29,897 nucleotides of DNA from an uncultured Marinosulfonomonas sp. Its GTDB lineage: Bacteria > Pseudomonadota > Alphaproteobacteria > Rhodobacterales > Rhodobacteraceae. This document shows positions 7,898 to 17,251 of the stretch, in pieces. Positions within the stretch are counted from its first letter, which is position 1. Every line of letters begins with the position of its first letter. Both the position numbers and the translations under genes were made by a program. The notes under the pieces are model-generated. The model saw only the letters and a program-made list of their open reading frames with translations. It was not told the origin of the DNA and searched no databases. Location: assembly GCA_947311455.1 (NCBI GenBank), contig CAMZKY010000221.1, positions 1 to 29,897 of the forward strand, given 5' to 3'.

Positions 7898-7926
7898 ACG
7901 GGGAAAATAAATTGGCTTTTCCCCGT
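7898..7926 (-). terminator. Hairpin after the transaldolase gene
   Basis: ACGGGGAAAA and TTTTCCCCGT form a perfect 10-base-pair stem around a 9-base loop, about 20 bases beyond the transaldolase stop codon. The base of the stem lacks a long T-run on either strand, so it is a weaker or bidirectional terminator rather than a textbook one. It separates the transaldolase gene from the truncated secreted-protein gene. Confidence 0.55.
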
Positions 7927-7945
7927 AATTATTATTGCAGAATTA

Positions 7946-8599
7946 TCAGAGGATTTTCTGACCTGTTTTGGCCCAGTCTCTCATGAAGCCCTCAAGCCCT
8001 TTATCGGTAAGCACGTGATCTGCCATTTTCTTGATCACAGAAGGCGGTGCGGTGGCCACATCTGCACCAATCAGTGCCGCTTGGGTCATGTGATTGGCCG
8101 ACCGGATTGAGGCGGCAAGGATTTGCGTCTCAAAGCCGTAATTGTCGTAAATTCCGCGAATATCGGCAATCAAATCCATGCCGTCGATGTTGATATCATC
8201 CAGACGGCCAATGAAGGGCGAAATAAAGGTTGCACCGGCTTTGGCCGCCAATAGTGCCTGATTGGCCGAGAAACAAAGGGTAACGTTTACCATGGTGCCT
8301 TCTTCTGACAGCGCTTTACAGGTTTTTAAACCCGCCCATGTTAAAGGCACCTTAACGGCGATGTTATCGGCGATTTTGGCCAGCTTGCGGCCCTCGGCCA
8401 GCATGGTTTTGGCATCCATCGCCACCACTTCGGCGGAAACAGGGCCAGAAACAATCGAACAAATCTCTTTCGTGACTTCCAGAATGTCGCGACCTGATTT
8501 AAGAATAAGCGACGGGTTGGTGGTAACACCATCGCACATGCCAAGATCATTCAGTTCTTTGATGTCTTCGACTTCGGCGGTATCAATGAGAAATTTCAT
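7946..8599 (-). CDS. Transaldolase, FSA/TalC-type small form
   Basis: A 217-aa cytosolic aldolase of the short transaldolase subfamily (TalC/fructose-6-phosphate aldolase-like). It transfers dihydroxyacetone units between sugar phosphates in the non-oxidative pentose phosphate pathway. Visible motifs are MKFLIDTA at the start, DGVTTNPSL (residues 23-31), the Schiff-base lysine in AVKVPLT (K83), and ATFISPFIGRLDD. The frame extends 53 codons upstream without family sequence. The ATG at 8599 matches the invariant family N-terminus and has AGGAA upstream. Members of this size can be transaldolases or F6P aldolases, and I cannot separate the two from sequence alone. It diverges from priA. Confidence 0.92.
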   Translation of the reverse strand: MKFLIDTAEVEDIKELNDLGMCDGVTTNPSLILKSGRDILEVTKEICSIVSGPVSAEVVAMDAKTMLAEGRKLAKIADNIAVKVPLTWAGLKTCKALSEEGTMVNVTLCFSANQALLAAKAGATFISPFIGRLDDINIDGMDLIADIRGIYDNYGFETQILAASIRSANHMTQAALIGADVATAPPSVIKKMADHVLTDKGLEGFMRDWAKTGQKIL

Positions 8600-8687
8600 A
8601 AGGGTATTCCTAATTATATGTTCCGACATTTCGTCATTGTTACTGCAATCATTCAGCGGCTGAAAGCCCAAAACTGGGTGATCACGT

Positions 8688-10883
8688 ATGTCTGATGTGT
8701 TGTTTTTCCACGAAGGCACGTTGGTCACGGTCTTAACCGCACAACCGATTGATCGCACTCTGGATTATAAGGCTCCCGAAGGCGGCTGTTTTGCTGGTGC
8801 GTTTGTCGAGGTGCCTTTGGGGCCGCGCAAAGTGATCGGTGTGGTTTGGGGCGCAGGCATTGGCGGATTTGACCTTAGCAAGGCGCGTGCGATCCTCCGT
8901 GTGCTGGATGTGGCCCCGATGCGGGGCGAAATGCAGCAATTTTTGCACCGTATGGCGGATTACACCCTAACCCCGATGTCGGCGATGCTTCGCCTTGCCA
9001 CCCGCGCGCCCGGGCTTGGCGATGCGCCCAGTATGCGCAAGGTGTATCGGATGGGCAGCGGTGAATTTGATCGCAAAACCGACGCGCGCAAACGGGTGCT
9101 GGCGGTGCTGGGCGAATATGGCGGGGCGGCCTTTACTTTAGGTGAATTGGCTGAATTGGCGGGGGTGACGTCTAGTGTGGTGAAAGGGCTGGTAAAACTG
9201 GGCGCGGTTGTTGAAGAAAACAGCCCCCGTGATTTGCCCTTTGCCCATTTGCAGGCTGATTTTAGCGGTGTTGAGCTGACCAAAGAACAATCTATGGCCG
9301 CAACGGCCCTGCGCGACGCGGTAAGCGGCGAAGGCTATGGCACTACCTTGTTAAAAGGCGTCACGGGATCAGGTAAAACCGAAGTCTATCTAGAGGCGGT
9401 GGCGGAATGTTTGCGCAAGGGGCAACAGGCTTTGGTGTTATTGCCGGAAATCGCCTTGACGGCGGAATTTTTAACGCGGGTCGAGGCGCGGTTCGGGGCC
9501 AAACCCGGGGAATGGCATTCCGGCGTTACCATGACGGAACGGCGGCGTTTATGGAAAATGTGCGGCGAGGGGGGGGTGCAGCTGGTGGTTGGCGCACGCT
9601 CGGCGTTGTTTTTACCTTACCGTGATTTGGGGCTGATTGTGGTCGATGAAGAACACGACACCTCCTATAAACAGGAAGACGGGGTTTTATATAATGCCCG
9701 CGATATGTCGGTGCTGCGCGCCTCGCTGTGTTCGGCGCAAGTGGTGCTGGCCTCGGCCACGCCCAGTTTGGAAACGTGGGCCAATGCCGAGGCGGGCAAA
9801 TATAAACGGGTTGAGCTGACATCGCGGTTCGGCGCGGCGGTGTTGCCTGATATGCAGGCGATTGATATGCGCGTACAGAAGACACTAAAAGGGCGGTGGG
9901 TGTCGCCGGCATTGCAATACGCGGTGCAGCAACGGCTCGAAACTAAAGAACAATCTCTGCTGTTCATCAATCGTCGCGGATACGCCCCGACAACCATTTG
10001 CCGCGCTTGCGGGCATCAGGTGGGCTGTGATCATTGCGACGCGCGCATGGTTGAGCACCGGTTTCAAAAGCGCCTGATGTGCCACCAATGCGGCGAAACC
10101 AAACCCATCCCCGAAGCCTGCCCAAAATGCGAAGTTGAAGGTAAAATGGCTCCGGTTGGCCCGGGTGTTGAGCGGCTGGCGGAGGAGGTGACGACGTTAT
10201 TTCCTGACGCCAAAATCGCCATTCTGTCGTCGGATTTGTTTGGCTCCGCCCGTGCGCTGAAGCAACGGATCGATGAAATCGCGGCGGGGGGCTGTGATAT
10301 TATCATTGGCACGCAAATGGTGGCCAAGGGACATAATTTCCCGCATCTCACGTTGGTGGGAGTGATTGATGCGGATCTGGGCTTGCAAGGATCAGATCTG
10401 CGGGCAGCGGAGCGCACATTTCAGTTGATGCGCCAAGTGGCCGGACGGGCAGGGCGGGTTGAGAAAAAGGGGCTGGCGTTGATGCAAACCTATCAGCCTG
10501 AACATCCGGTGATCCGCGCTATTTTATCGGGCGATGAGGAAGAATTCTGGGCCGCAGAAGCGCGTGAACGCGAGGCGGCCGGTGTGCCACCCTATGGGCG
10601 CATGGCGGGGGTGATATTATCTTGTCCGGATGTTGCCACGGTGTTTGATTTGGCAAACGACATGGCGCGCCGTGACGGGCCGTTGCGCGATATTGATGCG
10701 CAATTATTTGGCCCTGTGGCGGCCCCGATTGCACGGGTGCGCGGGCGGCATCGGGTGCGTATGCTGATCAAGGCGGATAAGGCTGTGCCATTGCAAAAGG
10801 CAATCACCACATGGATGGCGCAGTTTAAAGTGCCAAATTCGGTGCGTTTGGCGATTGATATTGATCCCCAAAGCTTTTTGTGA
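8688..10883 (+). CDS. priA: Primosomal protein N' (PriA helicase)
   Basis: A 731-aa superfamily 2 DNA helicase that reloads the replisome at stalled forks. It has the N-terminal 3'-end-binding domain, Walker A GVTGSGKT (224-231), the DEEH box (320-323), the zinc-binding cysteine cluster (from C438 in CRACGHQVGCDHC to CPKC at 478-481), and helicase motif VI QVAGRAGR. Length is typical for alphaproteobacterial PriA. The ATG at 8688 has only a weak ribosome site, but homologous N-terminal sequence (VLTAQPIDRTLDYKAPEG) begins soon after it. It diverges from the transaldolase gene across 88 bases, and proline dehydrogenase follows 35 bases downstream. Confidence 0.97.
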   Translation: MSDVLFFHEGTLVTVLTAQPIDRTLDYKAPEGGCFAGAFVEVPLGPRKVIGVVWGAGIGGFDLSKARAILRVLDVAPMRGEMQQFLHRMADYTLTPMSAMLRLATRAPGLGDAPSMRKVYRMGSGEFDRKTDARKRVLAVLGEYGGAAFTLGELAELAGVTSSVVKGLVKLGAVVEENSPRDLPFAHLQADFSGVELTKEQSMAATALRDAVSGEGYGTTLLKGVTGSGKTEVYLEAVAECLRKGQQALVLLPEIALTAEFLTRVEARFGAKPGEWHSGVTMTERRRLWKMCGEGGVQLVVGARSALFLPYRDLGLIVVDEEHDTSYKQEDGVLYNARDMSVLRASLCSAQVVLASATPSLETWANAEAGKYKRVELTSRFGAAVLPDMQAIDMRVQKTLKGRWVSPALQYAVQQRLETKEQSLLFINRRGYAPTTICRACGHQVGCDHCDARMVEHRFQKRLMCHQCGETKPIPEACPKCEVEGKMAPVGPGVERLAEEVTTLFPDAKIAILSSDLFGSARALKQRIDEIAAGGCDIIIGTQMVAKGHNFPHLTLVGVIDADLGLQGSDLRAAERTFQLMRQVAGRAGRVEKKGLALMQTYQPEHPVIRAILSGDEEEFWAAEAREREAAGVPPYGRMAGVILSCPDVATVFDLANDMARRDGPLRDIDAQLFGPVAAPIARVRGRHRVRMLIKADKAVPLQKAITTWMAQFKVPNSVRLAIDIDPQSFL

Positions 10884-10918
10884 TCCCAATCCGGCTAATA
10901 AATCTGTGAGGCTTGTGT

Positions 10919-11875
10919 ATGTTTCGTAAAATCTGGCAAAAAACCATGATCGCTATGGCGCTTTCGGATCGGGTTAAGGCCTTTGCACAAAATTCGCGTG
11001 CGACAAGCTTCCTTTCGGGGAAATATGTGTCGGGCGATAGCCCCGAGGCGGGGATCAAGCGCGCGCAAGACTTGTTGGAAGATACCGGTATTCGCAGCTC
11101 ACTATTCTATATGGGCGAATATGTGGATGACTGGAATTTGGTCGCACTGAATATTGAAAACAAGCTTGAGATTGCAGATCAATTGGGGCGCAGTGGTTTG
11201 GATGTGCATGTGTCGATTGATCCAACCCAAATCGGGCATCATCTTGATCCAACAATTGTGGCAGGCCATGCCGAAAACATTGCCAAAGCTGTGCAATTGG
11301 CGGCAGGAGACAGCGGTGAAATAAACTGCTTGATGCTGGATATGGAAGACGCAAGCCTGAACGATCCTACCATCGCGTTGCACAATCATTTGCAGAATAT
11401 GGGGCTGCCTGTGGCATTAACCTTGCAAGCCTATTTAAAACGCACGCATGGGGATATATTGGAACAAATCGAACGCGGCAGTCGGGTGCGGCTGGTAAAA
11501 GGGGCGTTTGCAGCGGGGGCGGACATTGCCTATACGAAACGCTCTGATGTGAAACAGAATTCACGCAAGATCATTGCCGATATGTTTTCAGCAGAGGCAC
11601 GCAAAAACCGATTCTATCCGATCATTGCCACCCATGATACAGCACTTCAGGATTTTACCATTGAAACCGCGCGCGCCAACGGCTGGAACGCTGGTGAATA
11701 TGAATTTGAAATGCTGCTAGGGGTGCGCGAAGATGTGGCGATTGCCCTTGCCGCCACAGGCGAACGAGTGCGGGTTTATGTGCCGTTCGGGCGCGATTGG
11801 TGGCCACATGCGGCGCGCAGGATCGGTGAAAATCCGGCAAATGCCTTGTTGTTGGCGCGCTCGCTTATTTCCTAG
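10919..11875 (+). CDS. Proline dehydrogenase family protein
   Basis: A 318-aa stand-alone FAD-dependent proline dehydrogenase of the PutA catalytic-domain fold, oxidising proline to pyrroline-5-carboxylate. Motifs include DMED (141-144), RLVKGAF (191-197, FAD/substrate site), THD (238-240), YEFEMLLGVR (261-270), and VRVYVPFGRDWW followed by RRIGEN (300-305), whose arginines bind the proline carboxylate in the family. There is no aldehyde dehydrogenase domain, unlike the large PutA. The ATG at 10919 with GAGG 7 bases upstream is preferred over an upstream TTG at 10913. It ends 2 bases from the convergent YeeE-family gene, leaving no room for a separate terminator. Confidence 0.9.
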   Translation: MFRKIWQKTMIAMALSDRVKAFAQNSRATSFLSGKYVSGDSPEAGIKRAQDLLEDTGIRSSLFYMGEYVDDWNLVALNIENKLEIADQLGRSGLDVHVSIDPTQIGHHLDPTIVAGHAENIAKAVQLAAGDSGEINCLMLDMEDASLNDPTIALHNHLQNMGLPVALTLQAYLKRTHGDILEQIERGSRVRLVKGAFAAGADIAYTKRSDVKQNSRKIIADMFSAEARKNRFYPIIATHDTALQDFTIETARANGWNAGEYEFEMLLGVREDVAIALAATGERVRVYVPFGRDWWPHAARRIGENPANALLLARSLIS

Positions 11876-11877
11876 AT

Positions 11878-12939
11878 TTACGCGAATGCTTTGGGGTGGT
11901 GCTGATCCACAACATAATCTGTGGCCATCGCCCCGACCCACATAAAGAACACAGCCACCCATGCGGTGCCGGCAAAAATCGAAGTGCCGGTCAGGCCATT
12001 GCCCGTGGCACAGCCCCCCGCCAACATACCGCCAAACCCCATTAAAACTGCGCCAAACATCGAGCGGCGCATATTCGATTCGTCTTCAAAGCCCTGAAAC
12101 CGGAATTGTTTTGTGATGACAGAAATGGAAAATGACCCCAAAAAAGTGCCCACAACCAAGCCCACATTAAAGGTAAGAATGGCATTGCTATTCAGCACAA
12201 ACATCAAGGTATCAGCAGAAGGCCCTGTAAATGTTACAGAGTTCACCGTGACCGGATCAAAGGCCACAAGGCTAAGATTATAGGTTAGGATATAGCCCAA
12301 GGCGACGGCAAATCCGACGCCGGAAGCAAAGAGCAGGCGATGCGGGCTCATGCCATTGCGCCACGCCTCATAAATGGCAAATGCGGCCAGCACCACGCCA
12401 AGTGCCAAACCACTCCATTCAGGAATCCGCATTTCAGCGAGTAAATCAAGGTTTCCACCGCCTTTGGTAATCCACAGCCCCGCCAGATAGGTGCGGATCG
12501 GCGCGCCCCAGCTGTGCAAAGAAATTTGCGCGGTAACCGCAAAAATCAGCCCGGAAACAACCGAACGCAAATTGCCTGTGGCGGCCAAAACCAAAAGGCG
12601 GCTTGAACAGCCGCGGGATAAAATCATGCCGATGCCGAAAATTGTTCCGCCGATAATTGCCCCCGACCATGAGCCGGGAACCGCCATGATGCGGGCCTCA
12701 TTGGAATCCATAAACCCCAGCAGGTTTGCGCCCTGCACCCACACCAGCGCAGTGGAAAATGTCAGCAGCCACACCGAAACGCTTGGCCCCATTTTTCGCC
12801 GCGCGAATTCAACCGTGGCGGCACGCAGGCAAAACCGTGATTGCTGGGCAGCGACACCGAAAACGATGCCAACAAGCGCGCCGAAAAGTGCGGCTGTCGG
12901 GCTTTCTCCAAGCCATTCAACAAGGGGTAGAATATCCAT
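11878..12939 (-). CDS. YeeE/YedE family sulfur-compound transporter
   Basis: A 353-aa, roughly nine- to ten-helix inner-membrane protein of the YeeE/YedE (DUF395) family, whose studied members (TsuA type) import thiosulfate by relay between conserved cysteines. Cysteine motifs are present: SRFCLRAA (C37), SRGCSSRLLV (C111) and AGGCATGNGLTG (C310), in two pseudo-symmetric halves. A companion TusA-like sulfur carrier, often adjacent, is absent here. AGGAC lies just before the start. The upstream region is shared with a divergent MFS gene and contains a CRP/FNR-like site. The substrate (thiosulfate or another sulfur or selenium species) cannot be told from sequence. Confidence 0.88.
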   Translation of the reverse strand: MDILPLVEWLGESPTAALFGALVGIVFGVAAQQSRFCLRAATVEFARRKMGPSVSVWLLTFSTALVWVQGANLLGFMDSNEARIMAVPGSWSGAIIGGTIFGIGMILSRGCSSRLLVLAATGNLRSVVSGLIFAVTAQISLHSWGAPIRTYLAGLWITKGGGNLDLLAEMRIPEWSGLALGVVLAAFAIYEAWRNGMSPHRLLFASGVGFAVALGYILTYNLSLVAFDPVTVNSVTFTGPSADTLMFVLNSNAILTFNVGLVVGTFLGSFSISVITKQFRFQGFEDESNMRRSMFGAVLMGFGGMLAGGCATGNGLTGTSIFAGTAWVAVFFMWVGAMATDYVVDQHHPKAFA

Positions 12940-12998
12940 TTTGTCCTCCGGTAGGGCGGGCGTTTGGGGTTAATATTCACAAATACGTATATATATCC

Positions 12999-13012
12999 TT
13001 GATATAAATCAG
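12999..13012. promoter_or_regulatory. FNR-type box between YeeE-family gene and MFS gene
   Basis: TTGAT-ATAA-ATCAG matches the FNR consensus TTGAT-N4-ATCAA at 9 of 10 defined positions. Its centre is 66 bases from the YeeE-family ATG and 51 bases from the MFS ATG. At -41.5 it would give a 25-base leader toward the YeeE gene with an AATATT-like -10, or a 10-base leader toward the MFS gene. The first fits better. Confidence 0.5.
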
Positions 13013-13056
13013 GTTAACCGCTGGCAACCCCAATGCAACAACGATATGGGTGAGGC

Positions 13057-14316
13057 ATGGAGACGCAACACACCACCGTTACACTGGAGCAGGCGCAGAA
13101 CTTGCCGTTTTGGCGCCGCCCTATATTTTTGCTGTTTTTGATGGCAAGCGCGATGCCTATTTCGTTTTTAACGTGGTTGGCGTTGTTGAATAATTTTGTG
13201 ATCAACGAAGCCGGTTTTACCGGTGTTGAAATCGGCTGGCTGCATTCAGTGCGCGAGATCCCCGGTTTTCTGGCCATCGGCGTGATCGTTCTGGTGATGT
13301 TTATCCGCGAACAGGTGTTGGCCCTTGTGGCGCTGATTTTGCTGGGGGTGGCCACGGCCATCACCGCGCGCTATCCGTCATTTGGCGGGATTTTAACCAT
13401 CACCATGCTAAGCTCGATCGGTTTTCATTATTATGAAACCCTCAATCAATCCCTGCAATTACAATGGCTTAGCAAAGAACGCGCGCCAAAAGTGCTGGGG
13501 CTGCTTTCGGCCACGGGATCGGCGGCAACATTGGTGGCCTATGTGTTGATTGTGCTGACATGGAAGCGCTTTGATCTGTCTTATAACGTTGTTTATTTGC
13601 TGGCGGGTGGCATCACCACCGTGGTGGCAATCTTTGCCTTGGTCGCCTATCCGCAATTCGAGGCCCCGCATGTGCAGCACAAACATATGGTGCTGCGCAA
13701 ACGCTATTGGCTTTATTATCTATTGCAGTTTTTCGCCGGCGCGCGGCGGCAGATTTTTGTGGTTTTTGCTGGCTTTATGATGGTGGAAAATTTTGGTTTT
13801 AAAGTGCATGAGGTGACCGCGCTTTACCTGATTAACCTGATCTCCAATATGGTGATTGCGCCCTATTTTGGTAAAGCTGTGCATTATTTTGGCGAAAGGC
13901 GCACCCTTATTTTTGAATATATCGGGCTGGTTGTGGTGTTTTCGATGTATGGCGGTATCTATTATTTCGGCTGGGGCGTGGTGCTGGCATCGGGCCTCTA
14001 TGTGGTTGATCACATGCTATTTGCACTGGCGATTGCGTTAAAAACCTATTTCCAGAAAATCGCCGACCCCAAAGATATTGCCCCCACGGCGGCAGTGGCG
14101 TTTACCATCAATCACATTGCGGCGGTGTTTTTGCCGGTGGTCTTGGGATACCTGTGGGTAACGTCGCCCAGCCTGGTTTTTGTGTTTGCAACGGTGCTGG
14201 TGCTGTCATCATTGGGCCTTGCGCTGCTTATTCCGCGTTACCCCGAAATGGGTAACGAGACGATTTTTTCCAAATCGGAAGGCGAGCATGTGCGCGCCAA
14301 ATTTCGCCTAAAGTGA
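13057..14316 (+). CDS. MFS transporter, substrate unknown
   Basis: A 419-aa protein with hydrophobic segments along its whole length, consistent with a 12-helix major facilitator. Features are WLHSVREIPGFLAIG near helices 1-2, a central cytoplasmic loop (HVQHKHMVLRKRYW, about residue 205) separating two halves, and a polar C-terminal tail ending KSEGEHVRAKFRLK. GTGAGG lies just upstream of the ATG. I do not recognise a specific subfamily and cannot predict the substrate. It diverges from the YeeE-family transporter across 117 bases with a shared FNR-like box, so the two may be co-regulated. It converges on purD with a 7-base gap. Confidence 0.8.
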   Translation: METQHTTVTLEQAQNLPFWRRPIFLLFLMASAMPISFLTWLALLNNFVINEAGFTGVEIGWLHSVREIPGFLAIGVIVLVMFIREQVLALVALILLGVATAITARYPSFGGILTITMLSSIGFHYYETLNQSLQLQWLSKERAPKVLGLLSATGSAATLVAYVLIVLTWKRFDLSYNVVYLLAGGITTVVAIFALVAYPQFEAPHVQHKHMVLRKRYWLYYLLQFFAGARRQIFVVFAGFMMVENFGFKVHEVTALYLINLISNMVIAPYFGKAVHYFGERRTLIFEYIGLVVVFSMYGGIYYFGWGVVLASGLYVVDHMLFALAIALKTYFQKIADPKDIAPTAAVAFTINHIAAVFLPVVLGYLWVTSPSLVFVFATVLVLSSLGLALLIPRYPEMGNETIFSKSEGEHVRAKFRLK

Positions 14317-14323
14317 ATTCTGA

Positions 14324-15586
14324 TTACAGCGCGCGCCAGCCGATATCACGGCGGTAAAACCCGTCGGGCCAGTTGATTTCATCAACCATTTTATAGGCAT
14401 TGTCTTTGGCCTGTTCCAAGGTTTCGCCGCGCGCAGTTACTGCCAAAACCCGCCCGCCCGTGGCGATTAACGCACCATCACGGCGTGCCGTTCCGGCGTG
14501 AAACACCATGGTGCTGCTTGTTTCAGGGATGGTTTCTACCGCTTTGATAACGCTTCCTTTTTCGTAAACGCCTGGATATCCATTGGCGGCCATAACGATG
14601 GTGAGCGCATGATCATCCGCCCAGTTGATGCGTGCATCCTTAAGCCGCCCTTCGGCAGCAGCGTGGATCGCGTCAAAGGCTTGCGCTCCTAAACGCATCA
14701 TCAAAACCTGACATTCCGGATCACCAAAACGCACGTTATATTCGATCAGGTGCGGCTGGCCGTTTTTGATCATCAGCCCGACAAACAGGATGCCCTGAAA
14801 CGGCATGCCGCGGGCGTTCATTTCGGCCATGGTGGGGCGCACTATTTGGTTCAGGGTTTTGTCGATTACCGCGTCTGTCATCACGGGGGCGGGGGAGTAG
14901 GCACCCATGCCGCCAGTATTCGGGCCTTTGTCGCCGTCATAGGCGCGTTTGTGATCTTGGGCGGTGCCCATGGGTAGCACGGTTTCGCCATCAACCAGCA
15001 CAAAGAACGAGGCCTCTTCGCCGTCCAGAAATTCTTCGATCACCACTTCGGCCCCGGCTGTGCCAAATTCGCCGCTAAACATATTGTCAACAGCCACAAG
15101 TGCCGTGTCCAAATCCATGGCCACGATCACACCTTTGCCAGCGGCCAATCCGTCGGCCTTAACCACAATCGGCACGCCTTGTTTGCGAATGTATTCCTTG
15201 GCCGCGGCGGCATCGGTGAAATGGCCATAAGCTGCTGTTGGTGCATTACAGGCGGCGCAGATTTCCTTGGTGAAGGATTTCGATCCTTCCAGTTGTGCCG
15301 CTGCCTGTGACGGGCCAAAACACAGGATACCTGCAGCGCGAAGGGCGTCGGAAACACCCACGGTAAGCGGCGCTTCGGGGCCGATGATGATAAAATTAAT
15401 CGCATTTTCAGTGGCAAATTCTACCACCGCCACCGCGTCCATAATATCCAGATCGGCACATTCCGCCACATCGGCAATGCCCGCATTGCCAGGGGCTACA
15501 ATCAGGCGATCACATTTCGGGTTTTGTTTAATTGCCCACGCCAGTGCATGTTCGCGCCCGCCGCCGCCTAGAATCAGAATATTCAT
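14324..15586 (-). CDS. purD: Phosphoribosylamine--glycine ligase (PurD)
   Basis: A 420-aa ATP-grasp enzyme of purine synthesis that joins glycine to 5-phosphoribosylamine to give GAR. It begins MNILILGGGGREHALAW, the invariant N-domain dinucleotide-like loop. The ATP-grasp core follows with KADGLAAGKGVIVA (ATP-binding) and EEFLDGEEASFFVLVDG. The family signature DHKRAYDGDKGPNTGGMGAYSP (about 215-236) and EYNVRFGDPECQ (metal site) complete it. Length and ends are normal. It is transcribed divergently from xseA across 71 bases. Confidence 0.97.
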   Translation of the reverse strand: MNILILGGGGREHALAWAIKQNPKCDRLIVAPGNAGIADVAECADLDIMDAVAVVEFATENAINFIIIGPEAPLTVGVSDALRAAGILCFGPSQAAAQLEGSKSFTKEICAACNAPTAAYGHFTDAAAAKEYIRKQGVPIVVKADGLAAGKGVIVAMDLDTALVAVDNMFSGEFGTAGAEVVIEEFLDGEEASFFVLVDGETVLPMGTAQDHKRAYDGDKGPNTGGMGAYSPAPVMTDAVIDKTLNQIVRPTMAEMNARGMPFQGILFVGLMIKNGQPHLIEYNVRFGDPECQVLMMRLGAQAFDAIHAAAEGRLKDARINWADDHALTIVMAANGYPGVYEKGSVIKAVETIPETSSTMVFHAGTARRDGALIATGGRVLAVTARGETLEQAKDNAYKMVDEINWPDGFYRRDIGWRAL

Positions 15587-15657
15587 CGCAAACCCCTGCT
15601 TGGCTTATTGTTACGGGCCTTCTAAAGTGGTGGGATAGTTATGACAAGCGAGCGATG

Positions 15658-17142
15658 ATGTCTGATCTGATTGATGACCCGATAAAAGGCGAAAATGCCC
15701 CTGAATTTACCGTAACGGAAATTTCCGGTGCGGTGAAACGCACGATTGAGGGTGAGTTTGCCCGCGTTCGGGTGCGCGGCGAAATCGGGCGGGTTTCAAA
15801 ACCGCGTTCGGGGCATATTTATCTGGATCTGAAAGATGATCGATCGGTTCTATCGGGGGTGATCTGGAAAGGCGTTGCTGCGCGTTTGGCGACCTTGCCC
15901 GAAGAGGGACTTGAGGTGGTGGCGACGGGGAAATTAACCACTTTTGGCGGGCAATCAAAATACCAGATGGTGATCGAAGACATCGCGCCTGCGGGCATGG
16001 GCGCGTTGATGGCGATGTTGGAAAAACGCAAAAAACTGTTAGAAGGCGAGGGGCTATTTGCCGCAGATTTGAAAAAGCCGATCCCGTATCTGCCGGAAAT
16101 CATCGGGGTTGTAACCTCGCCTTCGGGTGCGGTGATCCGCGATATTTTGCACCGGTTGCGGGATCGATTTCCGCGCAAGGTGTTGATCTGGCCTGTAGCG
16201 GTGCAAGGTAAGGCCTGCGCGTCCGAGGTGGCGCGTGCGATTGAGGGGTTTAACGCCATGTCTGTTGGGGGGGCGTTGCCACGGCCCGATCTGTTGATCG
16301 TGGCGCGAGGCGGTGGCTCGATTGAGGATTTATGGGGCTTTAACGAAGAAATTGTGGCTCGGGCGGTGGCGGCCAGTGATATTCCGCTGATCTCGGCGGT
16401 GGGGCACGAAACCGACACCACCTTGATCGATTATGTGTCGGATCAACGCGCGCCAACGCCCACGGCAGCGGCGGAATTGGCGGTGCCGGTGCGCATAGAA
16501 TTGCTGGCTTGGGTTGAGGGGCAAGAAGCGCGATTAACCCGCGCGGCGATTCAAATGATCGACCTGCGTAAGCAGCGTTTGCGGGATATGTCGCGGGCTT
16601 TGCCACAAGCGGAAAGCCTGCTTGAAACGGCACGCCAACGGTTGGATCGGGCCGGCGAACGCTTGCCTGCGGCCCTGACCATGGCGGCGCAAAAGAAACG
16701 GCTGCGTCTAAGTGAGGTCAGTGGTAGCTTGCGGCCAAGTGCCTTGAAACGGGTCACAAGTGACGCGCGGTGCAAATTCGAGGAGCGCGCAGGGCGTTTA
16801 AATGGCGATCTGTTGGCGCGTGATTTTGCGCGTAAAAACGGCGATGTTGCGCAGGTTTCTGGCCGGTTTACACGAGTGGCACAAACGCAGATCAAAGGCT
16901 GGACAACGCGCCTGAACGGGCTTGAACGGATGCGCCAAACGCTGGGGTATACCGAAACCCTGAAGCGTGGATATGCGGTGGTGCGTGGCGATGGTGATGT
17001 GGTGACAGGCAAGGCAGCGGCGAAAAAGGCTGGCGTGCTTGAGATCGAATTCAGCGATGGGCGGATCACGGTTGGGGGTGGGGGAAGCCCACGCAAAACC
17101 ACTGCGAAAAAGCCGGATACGGATCAGGGGAGCCTGTTTTAG
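15658..17142 (+). CDS. xseA: Exodeoxyribonuclease VII large subunit
   Basis: A 494-aa catalytic subunit of ExoVII, which degrades single-stranded DNA. It has the N-terminal OB-fold (FTVTEISGAVKRTIEGEF to about residue 110), the nuclease domain with GVVTSPSGAVIRDILHR (150-166), ARGGGSIEDLWGFNEE (216-231) and SAVGHETDTTLIDYVSDQRA (246-265), then a long helical region and a short C-terminal domain with TLKRGYAVVR. The tail is basic and ends DTDQGSLF. The open frame runs further upstream, but family sequence starts at MSDLIDDP. Tandem ATGs at 15655 and 15658 are both possible. No xseB is seen nearby, which is common in this group. Confidence 0.95.
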   Translation: MSDLIDDPIKGENAPEFTVTEISGAVKRTIEGEFARVRVRGEIGRVSKPRSGHIYLDLKDDRSVLSGVIWKGVAARLATLPEEGLEVVATGKLTTFGGQSKYQMVIEDIAPAGMGALMAMLEKRKKLLEGEGLFAADLKKPIPYLPEIIGVVTSPSGAVIRDILHRLRDRFPRKVLIWPVAVQGKACASEVARAIEGFNAMSVGGALPRPDLLIVARGGGSIEDLWGFNEEIVARAVAASDIPLISAVGHETDTTLIDYVSDQRAPTPTAAAELAVPVRIELLAWVEGQEARLTRAAIQMIDLRKQRLRDMSRALPQAESLLETARQRLDRAGERLPAALTMAAQKKRLRLSEVSGSLRPSALKRVTSDARCKFEERAGRLNGDLLARDFARKNGDVAQVSGRFTRVAQTQIKGWTTRLNGLERMRQTLGYTETLKRGYAVVRGDGDVVTGKAAAKKAGVLEIEFSDGRITVGGGGSPRKTTAKKPDTDQGSLF

Positions 17143-17218
17143 GGCGATGTTCTAAAGGTAGGCTCATCAAGAAAACTTCGCCCAAAACTGTATGCCGTGG
17201 CAATTGAAAAAATGTTGG

Positions 17219-17233
17219 TTAACAAAAGGTTAT
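17219..17233. promoter_or_regulatory. Imperfect CtrA-like motif
   Basis: TTAA-CAAAAGG-TTAT differs from the CtrA box TTAA-N7-TTAA by one base. It lies between the converging ends of xseA and a minus-strand gene, where no promoter is expected, so it is probably chance. Recorded for completeness. Confidence 0.12.
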
Positions 17234-17251
17234 GCGGAATTGGCCCATACG

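Noticed and set aside
7756..8110. Plus-strand frames between the truncated gene and the transaldolase
   Set aside because: They overlap the palindrome, the hairpin and the 3' end of the transaldolase gene and are rich in Cys, His and Arg without family sequence.
8960..10889. Minus-strand frames across priA
   Set aside because: Low-complexity, Pro/Ser/Arg-rich translations with no motifs, fully inside an intact priA.
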